64,000 bases of DNA from Hydrangea macrophylla (taxonomy: Eukaryota > Streptophyta > Magnoliopsida > Cornales > Hydrangeaceae), in contig CM066991.1 in the NCBI GenBank assembly GCA_033977485.1, forward strand, positions 130,033,999-130,097,998, read 5' to 3'. Of the stretch, positions 44,634 through 55,203 are shown piece by piece. The position numbers and the translations under genes are program-made. Position 1 is the stretch's first letter; every line of letters starts with the position of its first letter. The notes under the pieces are model-generated. The model saw nothing but the letters and a program-made list of their open reading frames with translations. It was not told the DNA's origin and ran no database searches.

Positions 44634-45462
44634 GAGTTGTGGTCTTTGCAAGTGTGTTGGCCATCATATTAGCACGTGCCCTGAAAAGGAAAATAATGAT
44701 TCATCTAATCATATGCAAAGGAAAAAGAAGAAGATTAGATCAGATGATCTTGGTTTGAATCCTGTTTTTTGTTTAAAATACTAGATAATTATGAATCTTA
44801 TCTTTTGTTTATTTTAAGTATTTTTTTTAAGTGTTGTGATGTATTAATGTAAGACACATGCTAGAAAAGATAGATTTTCCTTGGAGATTGAATCCCATAT
44901 TTTTATTTTTGACTTTTTTATATTTTTTCAGATTTTTATTTCATTTTTTTGAAGTGTTTGTTTAAGATGAGAAAAACAAATACTAGTAAATATGTAACAC
45001 TATTTCTTAATGTTTGATTTGAATGGAGGGAAAAGACCACAAAATCCTCAAAGAAAAAAAAAGACCAAAAAAGGAGGGGAAAAAATTAAAGAAAAATGGT
45101 GGTACGAATAAAGACAAAAAAGACAAAAAAAAAAAAAAAAACAACAACAACAACAACAACATCCAGTTGATACATGGAGGGAAAAGACAAAAAAAAAAAA
45201 AAAGTAGTAGTAAAGTTAAGGGTAGTTTTGGTAACTAAAGTAGGTAGAGAGAAGAAATAAATTTTGTATAGAAATTGCACCTTTTTTGATTATCAAGTAG
45301 TTTGTTAGTATGTATTTATTGCTTTAATGGAACCCTTATATATATTCGGAAGCATGTGGCTTGAAGACGACAAGAGTTTCTGGTTGGGTCCCACCAATAC
45401 AACAATGCTTTTTCTACTTTTGTTTCCAGGAACAAAAATGATAAATATACATACTAAACTAT

Positions 45463-45653
45463 GAAAATACTTTTGCTCATTCAAAATTTGGTACATCAAT
45501 GCTCATCCAATTATTTTATTGGTCAATGCAGAGGGACCTTGTTTAATCCTGGGTTGTTTAATCCTTATTTAATCCTGGGTCCCACTGCATTGGCCAATGA
45601 GATGCTTGGATGAGCATTGGTGTAACAAATTTTGGGTGAGCAAAAGTATTTTT
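45463..45653. mobile_element. Mutator-type MITE, 191 bp, 9-bp TSD CTAAACTAT
   Basis: CTAAACTAT lies at 45454-45462 and 45654-45662. Arms of about 70 bases pair, including CATCAATGCTCATCCAA with the block near 45610-45630. The centre repeats TTTAATCCTGGG. Confidence 0.88.
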
Positions 45654-45662
45654 CTAAACTAT

Positions 45663-45904
45663 ACACTAAATGACCAACAGGGGTACCTAAGCAAAAATTT
45701 AAAACTTTTATGGGTCCCACAGCCCACATAACACCCCCAAATCCCTGTTTCCCTCCAAATCCCTAAATTACACACTCAAATCTGCGAACCAACGCCCCCC
45801 CACGAACCCCAGCCCCCCGCCCTCCCATTGACTCCTTGCCCGAATCCGTCGCCGTCGAAGCTCACCGTCGGTTACAGGAAGTCTTCTCTCTCTCCCCTTT
45901 CTTC

Positions 45905-45925
<21 letters not shown>
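45663..45925. repeat. Left arm of a 4.3-kb-spaced inverted repeat
   Basis: The segment from GGTACCTAAG through CCCAAATCCCT, GCGAACCCCAGCC-like and GTCGAAGCTCACCGTCG to the CT repeat matches the inverse of 50270-50530. Divergence is moderate, with small indels. Confidence 0.85.
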
Positions 45926-45965
<40 letters not shown>

Positions 45966-46409
45966 CTGATTGACTGCTCTCTCTCTTTCCTGATTGACTG
46001 CACAAACAGTGGGACAAGTATGCATGTATATCATCTGCATTTGCAATCTACCTTTTAACGTGCATGTTTGGGTTCTTTGAGAGTAAAGAGTAGGGGTGAA
46101 AATCGGCCAGTTTCGACCTCAAAATTACACCGAACCGAATATAGCAGTGTGCCTATCATCAAAACCGATTTCGACCAGTCAAAGTGGCAATCTGTGTGAA
46201 ATCGACCACCAATCAGCGGTCGATATTGATCAGTTTCGATTTTTCATATGATTACAAAATACAATCTCAAAACTCAAAAATCAAATATGTTTTAACTAAA
46301 TCAAATATCAAATACAAATCTTTGAATTTTTTTTTTTTTTTTTTTTTTATCTAAAATCACATACAAATCTAGATCTACAACCAAACACTCCAAGAAATCT
46401 ATAGATCTA

Positions 46410-48488
46410 TGTCACATCCGTCCCGGGGAAAATCATTGATTTGAATTTTGAAATTAGTAATATTGATTAATAATTGAGCTGAGGTTGACTGTGGGTTAAC
46501 GATGAGTGTCAAGTGAGGACACGGTGATTCGATAATCATTGAAACATTCATGCGATTTAAATGGCATTTATGTGATTAAATATTATTTGAAATATCTGGT
46601 ATTTGTGAATATTAATTATATATATTTTGTATAATTTATTATATTAATGTTGATCTTGTTTTAGGTCATCTTGAATACCATAGTGAGAATGTAGGTGATA
46701 CATTGCATAAAAGGTAGGCTTTATAGAGATTCCATGGAAATAGGTTTTGGAACGTGATTTCGGACCCAAACGAAACTTAGACGTTAAGTTGTGTAATTTA
46801 TAGATTTTCACTCGCGAATCGTTGAACTAGATGTTTAAGACATTTCGGGAGATAATTAGAAGTTTTGAGAACTTGTTGGGAGGTAAACATAATTTTCGAG
46901 AGTCATGGCTATAAATAGAAAACTTAAGATATTTTTTCATAAATATCAAAATCTAATATTTTCGAGAGAGAGAGAGAGAGAGAGAGAGGGGAAATTTAAT
47001 TCCCACGAGCTTTGCGACGCCGATCGACGACTTCCCAATCGTCAATCTTTCTCCAAACTTCGTATTTGAACTCCTTGAGGTAAGATCTATGTCTTGATAC
47101 CTCTTAAGCCACTTTTAGCAACTTTTTACAAAAATACTAATTCTAGAATGTTGGGAAAAACACATGTATACTTGTAGGAATCATCTGAAATCGGAGATCC
47201 GACGTTTAATTAGTGCCGAAGTACTTCCCTCAAAATTATAGAGCTTTAGGACGAGGTATGAATTCTAGATCTGTGTTTTATAAGAAATTTACATGTTTTA
47301 AATATTGAACTTGATATTTTGGATCCAAGCGAAATTCATGTATTAATTAGGTCCGTTACTTATGCACATGAAAATGCGATAACAGCACGTATAAATGTTT
47401 ATGTGAACATGCTATGTGTCTACTTGGGTCAAAGGGGGGTTTGGTGCAATTCCATCAAGGGGTAAGCTCCTCGAAGTTTGAGGATTATATGTTGATAGTG
47501 TTTATGCCTGGTATGGAGGAAGGTCCATCCAGAGCACGAGGTGTGTAGAAGAGGAAGGCCTTCCACGGCATTAGTCTTAATCACCGGATGGAAATGGGTC
47601 ACTCTTCCTAGAGACTATTTGATGTGTTAAGATGTTTTAAAGCATGAAATGTCATATAAGCATATGTTTAGAATTGTGCAATCAGCATATAGCTGAGCAG
47701 TGGAGCTTTACTTCACTGTAGGTGATAAAAAGATATGAAAGAAGAAACGCAAAGAGTGAGGCTGATGGGACGATGGGATCGCTCTTGCATGTATTTTGGT
47801 TTTCTTTCCAAATGTTGTAATAAGACTTTGAAAAGTTATACCATGTGTTTTGTTAGAATCTTGGAAAGGAATTGTAATTATTGTAACCTGTAATAAAACT
47901 TTTGTAATTATGTTTAAAATCGTTGATATATATATATATATATATATGAGTGTTGGTGTTGGACTTGAGTTTGGACAACCATAGTGGATAAGCTGCAGAT
48001 TTCTCAGCAAACTAAGGCAAACCAGTCAATTGGTTTATGTAAAGTCGACTGGAAGTCTGTTTTGAACCAGCTACTACCCTGATAAAGTGAAAAACAGTCG
48101 ACTGGGTCTCCGACATAGTCGACTGGATTATTGGGTTGAAATGTGATTTTTAGTTCTGTGATAAAAATAGTCGACTGGGTGAAAACCACAGTCGACTGGA
48201 TTGTATTTCGAAAATGGAAATTTCTGATTTAGTCGACCGAAAAGTATCAGTCGACTGAAATTTTGAGGCCATAGTCAACTGGGTCCCACAAAATAGTTGA
48301 CTGGACAACTCCTAAGATTTTAAAACTCTCTGTATCTTGCATTTCCAGTCGACCGGAGCCCTGATCAGTCAACTGGATTGCTGTTTTCAAATAAGATGCA
48401 TGTTTCTTTTATTAATTTCAAGTGCGCAAAACTTTTTACCACTCTGAAGTTCAAGGTTTTCACTTATGTTTTCCGCTGCTATCTACAC
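46410..48488 (+). mobile_element. LTR of the AGTCGACT family, reverse to the other copies, truncated end
   Basis: Begins TGTCACATCCGTCCCGGG and follows the inverse of the LTRs at 18190-25313 and 36786-38950 up to TTTTCCGCTGCTATCTACAC near 48488, missing about the last 90 bases. A (GA)n leader lies at 46964-46988. ATCTA occurs on both sides (46405-46409 and 48481-48485), but family homology runs through the right one, so I read it as chance and the LTR as truncated. Confidence 0.85.
48010..48380. repeat. AGTCGACT palindrome cluster in the reverse LTR
   Basis: About fourteen copies of CAGTCGACTGG or variants (AGTCAACTGG, AGTCGACCGG), many with C-to-T type changes at the central CG as expected from old methylated DNA. 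Confidence 0.85.
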
Positions 48489-48731
48489 AAGGGAGAGGAT
48501 CGAGCTGAAGGGAAAGATTAATGGTTACCTTGAAAGATAAAGAAATATGTAAATCTACACAAGGTTTGGAAGTAGAAACCCACATTGGCATCGACGATGA
48601 TGGCAACTAAAACACCGCAACAGCAAACCTACATCGACATCGGCATTGACATTTGTGATGGCCATGGCTCCTTGTGATGGCGACTATACCATCCATATCG
48701 GCGACATTAGTATGCTCTGTCTGTGTAAGTT

Positions 48732-48774
<43 letters not shown>

Positions 48775-49210
48775 CTTGGTAAGAGAGAGAGAAATGTCAT
48801 GTTTGAGAGAAAGAGGTCAGTCATGGTAGAGAGAGAGAGTAACGAGTTGACAGAGATGGGTGGCTTGGAGTTCAAAGACCTCAAAAAATCATCTTCTCTC
48901 CCTCTCTCTCTACTCTCAAAAGACAGTCAAAGACCCAAATGAAACGGAGGCACTACTGTTAGGGTTTCTAAAAGAATACACTATTTATGTTTCTATAATA
49001 TATGTATTATTACTATTAGTTCGGTCCGTGTTCCGTCGGTAGCTGTCTAATGATACTAAAAATTGCGTACTGATCGTACATTTCAGTTTTTAAATTTTCA
49101 AAATCGCAGACCGACCTTAGACTATTAAAACCGATCAAAACAATCAAAATCGATCGATTCCGGTCGGTCGGTTAAGCTTTTTGAAAATTTCCTACACCCC
49201 TAGTAAAGAG

Positions 49211-49734
49211 GTTTGAAATCAGCAATTGCAATGGTATTGTATTTTTTGCAATCTTTAACTTGAAGCCCTGATGATACAAAACCATTGCTTCTGATTTTCT
49301 GGTTGATTCTTAATGTTGACAGTTGAGAAACCCAGAATCCTAATATGCTCATCACAAAGAATTTATGCTCCACCCAAGCTGTAAACCCATTATCTACATA
49401 AAGTTGGTACATTTTTTAACTAAATAATTGTGGATTGCATTCATGGGAATAAAACACTGAAGCATGGGGAAGAATGTGCATTAAAGAGGACTAAACACAG
49501 GTTGACAAAAATAGCATCATTTTATATATAAAAAAAAATTCCCTAAATTTTGGGTACAAATTGCATTTGCCATCATGTACAAGACAATTGATTATTTGCT
49601 ATTACAAATCACTAAATTACATGGCATTTTTTGATATTAGGATATCACATCTGTGGCTTATTGTCCTCTAACAACAATTAAAAAAGAAAGGACTACAACT
49701 ATAATTACCCTTTATCTCGTTATACCAAAATTGA
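49211..49734. other. No gene supported
   Basis: AT-rich sequence next to the hAT target site; open frames lack recognisable domains. Confidence 0.35.
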
Positions 49735-49989
49735 TCATTGTGTGAAACAATCACCTACTAAAGGACCCACTCTTCTCTGCAGCCAATCATGCAAAGATCT
49801 CTTTGTGACTTTTAACTTTTGCAAGACTGCAGGTCGTCTGGTTGAGGATTTTAAATCTGTAGGCAACCCACTTCCTAGGACTTCTTCCAAGTTTGGATGC
49901 GATTTAAGAGGGTTCACCACCTTGAATTTTGTAAGGGAACATTTATTCTCTTGGAATCTTTTGTTTAATGACAAGTGAAGAGAAATCAT
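49735..49989 (-). CDS. Possible exon or gene fragment, unidentified
   Basis: The minus frame has protein-like composition with charged and hydrophobic alternation (HPNLEEVLGSGLPTDL and LHDWLQRRVGPLVGDCFTQ). An open plus frame covers the same bases, so coding status is uncertain. No intron signals or neighbours clarify it, and I do not recognise the family. Confidence 0.25.
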   Translation of the reverse strand: MISLHLSLNKRFQENKCSLTKFKVVNPLKSHPNLEEVLGSGLPTDLKSSTRRPAVLQKLKVTKRSLHDWLQRRVGPLVGDCFTQ

Positions 49990-50269
49990 GTCTTAAAAAT
50001 AGAGAACTAAATTGGCCAACTAAAATTACCATAGAAACTGGAATATTTTGAATTGATATGGCATTCAAAATAATAAGAAACATAGAGACTAAAAATTTGA
50101 AGATTGAAGAAAATAAACTTAAGTAGAGCCTTATAGCAACCCTTCGTCCCATAACCTTACAGAAAATCATATAACCAAGACTAAGAGAATGGCAAAGAAC
50201 AGCTTTCACATAGCTTAAAATTTGGCTGATGGGCAGTAATTGAGGTAAAGTCCTTATCCTTGTTCAACA

Positions 50270-50272
50270 ATC

Positions 50273-50310
<38 letters not shown>

Positions 50311-50560
50311 CCTTCCTGTAGCCTGTAATCGACGGTGAGCTTCGACGGCAACGGCGCTCCAGCAGCGGATCCGGGCAAGGCGTCGAGGGGAGGGGAGGGG
50401 AGGGGGGCTGGGGTTCGCAGGGGCTCTTGTTCGTAGATTTGGGTGTGATTTAGGGATTTGGAGTGAAACAAGGATTTGGGGGTGTGGGTTGTGGGACCCA
50501 CAAAAGTTTTAAATTTTTTACTTAGGTACACCTATGGATCCTTTTGTGTGTAATTTAGTG
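50270..50560. repeat. Right arm of the 4.3-kb-spaced inverted repeat
   Basis: Inverse of 45663-45925, beginning with a (GA)n tract at 50276-50308 and a GAGGGGAGGGG stretch. Weaker similarity continues to about 50600 and matches the inverse of sequence near 45425-45460, so the arm may be longer. Confidence 0.85.
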
Positions 50561-50897
50561 TGTATATATATCATTTTTGTTCTAGGAATAACAAAGGTTA
50601 AAAAGGTAGTTCAAGATGATCAATCACAGCCGTTAATTCCACATCAAACGTTTATCACAGCATATTCAAACTTTTACTGTGCCGGTCCCACTTTCCAAAA
50701 CCGTACAAAGAACTGTTAATCAACTTAATCATACTAACAAGTTGTGCCCAAAATAGACGGACATTCAAATCATGATAATCATACATATACATTGATGTAA
50801 TACGTACATACATAATGTGGTGAAGCTCAGAATAATAATACAGCTCAGGCACACAAAAAAACCAAAAATGCCACTCTTTCGCGTTACAAGGCTTATT

Positions 50898-50934
<37 letters not shown>

Positions 50935-51198
50935 ATTGTGGAACGAACAGACGAACCAACGGACAACGAAGCGCACCACACTGTACCAAAAATAGGCGCG
51001 CGCACAGAGTATAAAGAGCAGCCCGGCACATATTTCTCAAAACCTTCCAACTGAACGGCCGCCAAATGCAGGTACTTTAACGACCTTGATAGCAACCCTA
51101 TAAAAAAAAATAGTATACATTTGGGTGTTGCCATGTGGCATCACACTGTTATTAATTACAGTCGATGTAGCTATATTACGTAGGTCGATCCACTTCTG
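50561..51198. other. 3' flank of the IPT gene; no other gene
   Basis: Holds a TA microsatellite at 50900-50930. The last 100-150 bases should be IPT 3' UTR. No other coding sequence is seen. Confidence 0.4.
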
Positions 51199-52188
51199 TC
51201 AACGAGTGGCAGTAGCCACCGCCGCACTGGCGGAGCTAACAACTGATGTGGATGTTGGAATGCTGATTGCCGCCATGAAATCGTCCTGATCATAGAGGAA
51301 TTGTCTTACTATCCTAAAACTTGGTCCCGCTACGAGCTTGTCCCAAGCCTCATTGGCTTCATGTTCCCCACGACTTAAAAAAGTTTCGGTGGCATCGAGA
51401 CGATGAATCTTCCACCCTAATTGGCTTTGAAGCCTTAAAATATTTTGCAATTGTCTACAAGCTAACTTGCAAGTGTTGTTCTTAATTTGGTCAATGGCTA
51501 GCTCAAGAAGCTTGGCTCGATTTTCAAAGTTCTTTGTGGTCAACTCAGCTCGTAAAAATTCATCCATTTCAGGAACTCCAATTGCACGCCTAATTCCACG
51601 CGTGTAATCTGCTTTTGGATCGAATAATCTTCTGACCTCATCGATCAAACCTGCCAACACCATCTTATCGACCCGCTCTGATACAAACGAGTGAAGGACT
51701 GGCAAAGCTACATCAACGCAAAGGAAGCAACACTCGTATTTTGATTGGAAATCAATATCGTCATTGACTAATGCTTTGATGAACGAATTGGACCCACCTG
51801 CAATGATCGGGAGGCGGTCCCGCCTCCCAATGGATTCAAGGGCAAGTGATGCGTGGTGCCGGAAATCAGTGGCCGTGAAGTCCCAGTGAGGGTCCACAAT
51901 ACCTAGCAAGTGGTGAGGAACACCGTGACACTCCTCCTCCGTGACTTTGTTGGTGACTATATCAAGCCCTTTGTACACTTGCATTTTGTCCGAATTCACA
52001 ATCTCTGCCCCAAAATGAGTGGCGAGGTCAATCGAGAGTCTTGATTTTCCGGTGCCGGTGGGCCCCATGACTACCACCACCTTGTCTTTCCGGCGACGGC
52101 CAACGAAGGGGTCCACGTTCTGCCCCGCCGGAAAATTCACCATGGGCTGTGCCTGCTTGCACGATGCTGAGAATATTGCTAGCCTCAT
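51199..52188 (-). CDS. IPT5-like: Adenylate isopentenyltransferase (cytokinin synthesis), IPT5-like
   Basis: An uninterrupted 329-codon frame, the usual length for plant ATP/ADP isopentenyltransferases, which transfer the prenyl group of DMAPP to ADP or ATP as the first committed step of isoprenoid cytokinin synthesis. Visible features: P-loop GPTGTGKS (residues 42-49), NSDKMQVYKGLDIVTNK (65-81), GVPHHLLG (89-96), DFTATDF (103-109), AGGSNS (130-135), SFVSERVDKMV (167-177), GIRRAIGVPE (198-207) and CRQLQ (244-248). Intronless structure is normal for this family, in contrast to tRNA-IPTs. The Ala/Ser-rich C-terminus ending in Arg resembles IPT5, and there is no CaaX farnesylation box as in IPT3. 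The N-terminus is short and plastid targeting is plausible but weak. A TTTACAG motif just before the ATG could be a 5' UTR intron acceptor. No disabling change is seen. Confidence 0.95.
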   Translation of the reverse strand: MRLAIFSASCKQAQPMVNFPAGQNVDPFVGRRRKDKVVVVMGPTGTGKSRLSIDLATHFGAEIVNSDKMQVYKGLDIVTNKVTEEECHGVPHHLLGIVDPHWDFTATDFRHHASLALESIGRRDRLPIIAGGSNSFIKALVNDDIDFQSKYECCFLCVDVALPVLHSFVSERVDKMVLAGLIDEVRRLFDPKADYTRGIRRAIGVPEMDEFLRAELTTKNFENRAKLLELAIDQIKNNTCKLACRQLQNILRLQSQLGWKIHRLDATETFLSRGEHEANEAWDKLVAGPSFRIVRQFLYDQDDFMAAISIPTSTSVVSSASAAVATATR

Positions 52189-52355
52189 AGTAGCCCTGTA
52201 AATATTAATTATTTGATTGTTCTAAATTAGAAATTAGAAACAAATGCAATTAAGTGAAACTTAACATTATAAAAATTTTGAATGCTAGCTAAGCTAACTC
52301 CAAGAATTCATCCAAATCGTGCCAATACAAATAATATGCATGTCTAACTACTTAT

Positions 52356-52394
<39 letters not shown>

Positions 52395-52720
52395 TATATA
52401 TATATATATATGTATGAGTATAACCCATGCCAAATTAATTTAAGTACCCCACTAATTAATTAGTTGGACCACAAAATCGTACATTTTTATTGCAGACGTG
52501 GCGGGTAGAAGATGAAAATGGGAAGCCCTGTACAAGATCTCTCTTTGGCAGAGGAGAGATGGTGGAAATTAAAGCTGTATCAAGCAAAAGGGCGTGTTTG
52601 GGTATTGGGGTTTTTATTTGTATGTATATGTATATGTTGAGCTACTATGTTTCTTTTTCTTTCCTTCTATGAGCACCACATATTATATGGTATGTATAGA
52701 AATATTTATCTTCCTATAAA
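52189..52720. promoter_or_regulatory. Proximal upstream region of the IPT gene
   Basis: AT-rich, with a CA microsatellite at about 52360-52382 and TA repeats near 52394-52411. No individual regulatory site can be assigned with confidence; the minus-strand promoter is expected here. Confidence 0.4.
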
Positions 52721-52722
52721 TA

Positions 52723-52723
<1 letters not shown>

Positions 52724-52784
<61 letters not shown>
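52724..52784. repeat. GA microsatellite
   Basis: About 30 GA units at the edge of the upstream duplicated block; the second copy of the block has only a few GA units at 54521-54534. Confidence 0.9.
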
Positions 52785-52785
<1 letters not shown>

Positions 52786-52788
<3 letters not shown>

Positions 52789-53178
52789 TGAAGGGAAATT
52801 GTGTGATGAAAGTGAGGTTTTCGTGGGTTTATGAGAAGAATGATTGTGACTACATATAGATTTTAATTTTTGCTTCACACCTGCACAATTTGCCATTAGA
52901 GTGGGCTTGGTATTTATGCTGGTGGGAAGAAACTCCCATGACCATTGGTCTCATGCAATTCATATAAGCATATATTATATGTCTCACATATTTTATATTG
53001 ATAAAGTAAATATTATTTAAACATTATATATTATCCTAGTTTGATATAGTCAATTTCTTTGGCAATAAGATATAGTACAACAACTCAATCTCGTCTCTAC
53101 AAAATATATTTGAATGGTATTTGAAATTGCTCCAACTTTCTTGATGGTAGCAAGTTGTTGTGTAATTAAACAACTTTG
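52786..53178. repeat. Upstream duplicated block, copy 1
   Basis: From AAGGGAAATTGTGTGA to TAGCAAGTTGTTGTG, about 390 bases match 54550-54926 in direct orientation, with mostly single-base differences and small indels. It begins about 0.6 kb upstream of the IPT start codon. Confidence 0.92.
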
Positions 53179-54545
53179 AAATTTGAACTATGATTCATAC
53201 TAATCCCGACATGATATGTTAACTTATTATATTATTATAATATAGAAATCTCAAAGTACCACGGGTCAAACTAATGGGTAAACAAGAAAATGTGCATTTA
53301 TTCTATACCATTTGTTTCTTTTGACTTACACCGGTAATTAGTCCCATTTAAATTTTGGTTTCGGATTCTCGAGTTTGAGAAAAAAAAAAAAAAAAAGAGA
53401 AGATTTCAGTGTATGGGCATGCAATTAGTCAGTTTATAAAGATATAAAGTTAATTGTCCTGTTGAGTAGACTGAAAATCTGACAGCGTTGGAAGCAATAA
53501 TAGAATAAAACAGTTCGTGACATCATGTAATAATAACTAAATGAATGTCATTGGTTTATGTATTTGGTCCGGGAGCTATTGTCCCTTGCAGTAAGTAAGT
53601 CGCCAATTTTTTTTCCCATCTACGTTTTTTTCAAATTTTTCTTTCGTTTCCTTTTTTTCTCCTACTGTAGATTGCAGTATTTGCTTCTTACCAAGTTTGC
53701 AAAATATGAAAGTGGCCAGTTTTAGTATTTCAGTTGTGTCGAGCAGATTGTTATGTAATTTGGATTTGTCTTTATGAAATTACTGATGCTGTTTTTGATT
53801 TTTTTTTTTTTTTTTGTTGTGCAGTGCTCTCTTAGCTGTAGTATATACATGGAAGGCTTGGGATTTGATGAGTCATCTGTCTTGAGATGCTATAATATTT
53901 TGGGAGGTTCTCCTGTTTTGATCTTATTTTTGTTTGGTCAAAGGGTATTTTTAGTTTTCCTAATTGGTTGTGATAGTATTGTCACGTTGACTGAACTAAT
54001 ACTTGCCCTGAATTTCTTATTAAAACTTTTTTTCCCAACAATAATTTTGTTATTACATTTTTCTTTTTGATACTTACTTGAATATAATGTGATGTTGGTT
54101 TACTTTATTATGTTATGATGTGTTAATAGACTGGATTTAATGTTGGACAAATAGAGGGGACTTTGTCCAAAAAGAAAAAAGTAAATCTATTTACACCCAC
54201 CTAATTTTCTCTCTACACCCACCTATTCATTACACCCACCGCTTAAATTAAGAATATAACATTTTACTCTCTATACACACCCATTATTCCCAATATAACC
54301 TTAACCTTCATTTCTCTTTATACCCACCACCTTCTTCCACCTTCATCTTCTACCATTAATTTCTTCATTTCAGGTAATTTTGACACAGTATTTTGATTTT
54401 TTTCTTCAATAGAAATTTATAGTTAATATATATTATATATATTCATACATATGCTTGTAATGGTTTTGAATTGATTTAACAAAACCCATGCCCCAAGTGT
54501 TGAGAAGCCTCTGTCCTGCTCTGAGAGAGAGAGAGTGTGGATATA
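53179..54545. other. Spacer between duplicated blocks; no gene
   Basis: AT-rich, with A and T runs (53380, 53802-53816) and a short ACACCCACC repeat patch near 54192-54330. No domain or clear transposon border. Confidence 0.4.
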
Positions 54546-54549
54546 GAAA

Positions 54550-54926
54550 TGGAAAGGAAATTGTGTGAGGTTTTCGTGGGTTTATGAGAAGAGAATGATT
54601 GTGACTACATATAGATTTTAATTTTTGCTTCACACCTGCACAATTTGCCATTAGAGTGGGCTTGTATTTATGCTGGTGGGAAGAAACTCCCATGACCATT
54701 GGCCTCATGCAATTCATGTAAGCATATATTATATGTTCCATATATTTTATATTGATGAAATAAATATTATTTAAATATTATATATTATTCTACTTTGACA
54801 TAGTCAATTTCTTTTGGCAATAAGATATAGTATAACAACTCAATCTTGTCTCTACAAAATATATTTGAATAGTATTTGAGATTGCTCCAACTTCTTTGAT
54901 GGTAGCAAGTTATTGTGCATTTAAAC
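54550..54926. repeat. Upstream duplicated block, copy 2
   Basis: Direct copy of 52786-53178, starting in the same GA tract context and ending at TAGCAAGTTATTGTG. The copies are about 1.76 kb apart. Confidence 0.92.
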
Positions 54927-55203
54927 ACACGGGGTAAGGATCCCAGTCTATTTATAAATAAATAAGGTCTGTAACAACTATCTTACAGAATTTTATGGAG
55001 AACGATAGGTTGGAAATCCATATCCAACATTCACCATACAATAAACGAAATAGTGTAAGGGTCGTGAATGTGCTTTCATAATCAAGCAGCTACGTGATCA
55101 AGCAGAAGTTCGTTGATCATATCAATAGTGCTATAACCACATGGCTTGAGGTAAGTTTCTTGGGCACTTTAATTTGGTTAATTGCTTGTAATTGGTATCA
55201 GAG
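54927..55203 (+). mobile_element. LTR remnant followed by a tRNA-Met primer-binding site
   Basis: TGGTATCAGAG at 55193-55203 is the tRNA-iMet PBS, so the sequence to its left should be the end of an LTR. A TATTTATAAATAAATA patch near 54949-54964 may be its promoter. The start is not resolved. Confidence 0.5.

Larger units (their letters stand above)
43262..45350. repeat. 2.1-kb near-perfect palindrome carrying a FAR1/FRS-type fragment
   Basis: The left arm (about 43262-44298) is the inverse of the right arm (44327 to about 45350), with a 28-base loop. Matching landmarks include AGAAGAAATAAATTTTGTAT near both outer ends and CAAATTGCTTGCAA at the centre. Differences seen are mostly homopolymer lengths, a few substitutions and one extra hairpin, AACATGTGCC-CTA-GGCACATGTT, at the left outer end. 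GGGTTCCATTAA forms both termini. Such symmetry means a recent inverted duplication or a foldback transposon. No transposase and no sure TSD. Confidence 0.93.
46091..49202. mobile_element. Non-autonomous hAT element, TSD GTAAAGAG, split by an LTR
   Basis: Begins TAGGGGTG and ends CACCCCTA, with exact 8-bp repeats GTAAAGAG at 46083-46090 and 49203-49210. Both ends carry CCGATTTCGACC/GGTCGGTCGG-type sequence. The original element is about 1 kb; the LTR at 46410-48488 accounts for the rest. No transposase. Confidence 0.92.

Noticed and set aside
46405..48485. ATCTA repeats as a target duplication around the LTR at 46410
   Set aside because: Family homology continues through the right-hand ATCTA into ATCTACAC, so that copy is LTR sequence and the LTR is truncated.
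48646..48942. Arg/Glu-rich frames around 48.7 kb
   Set aside because: Come from the GA microsatellite inside the hAT element.
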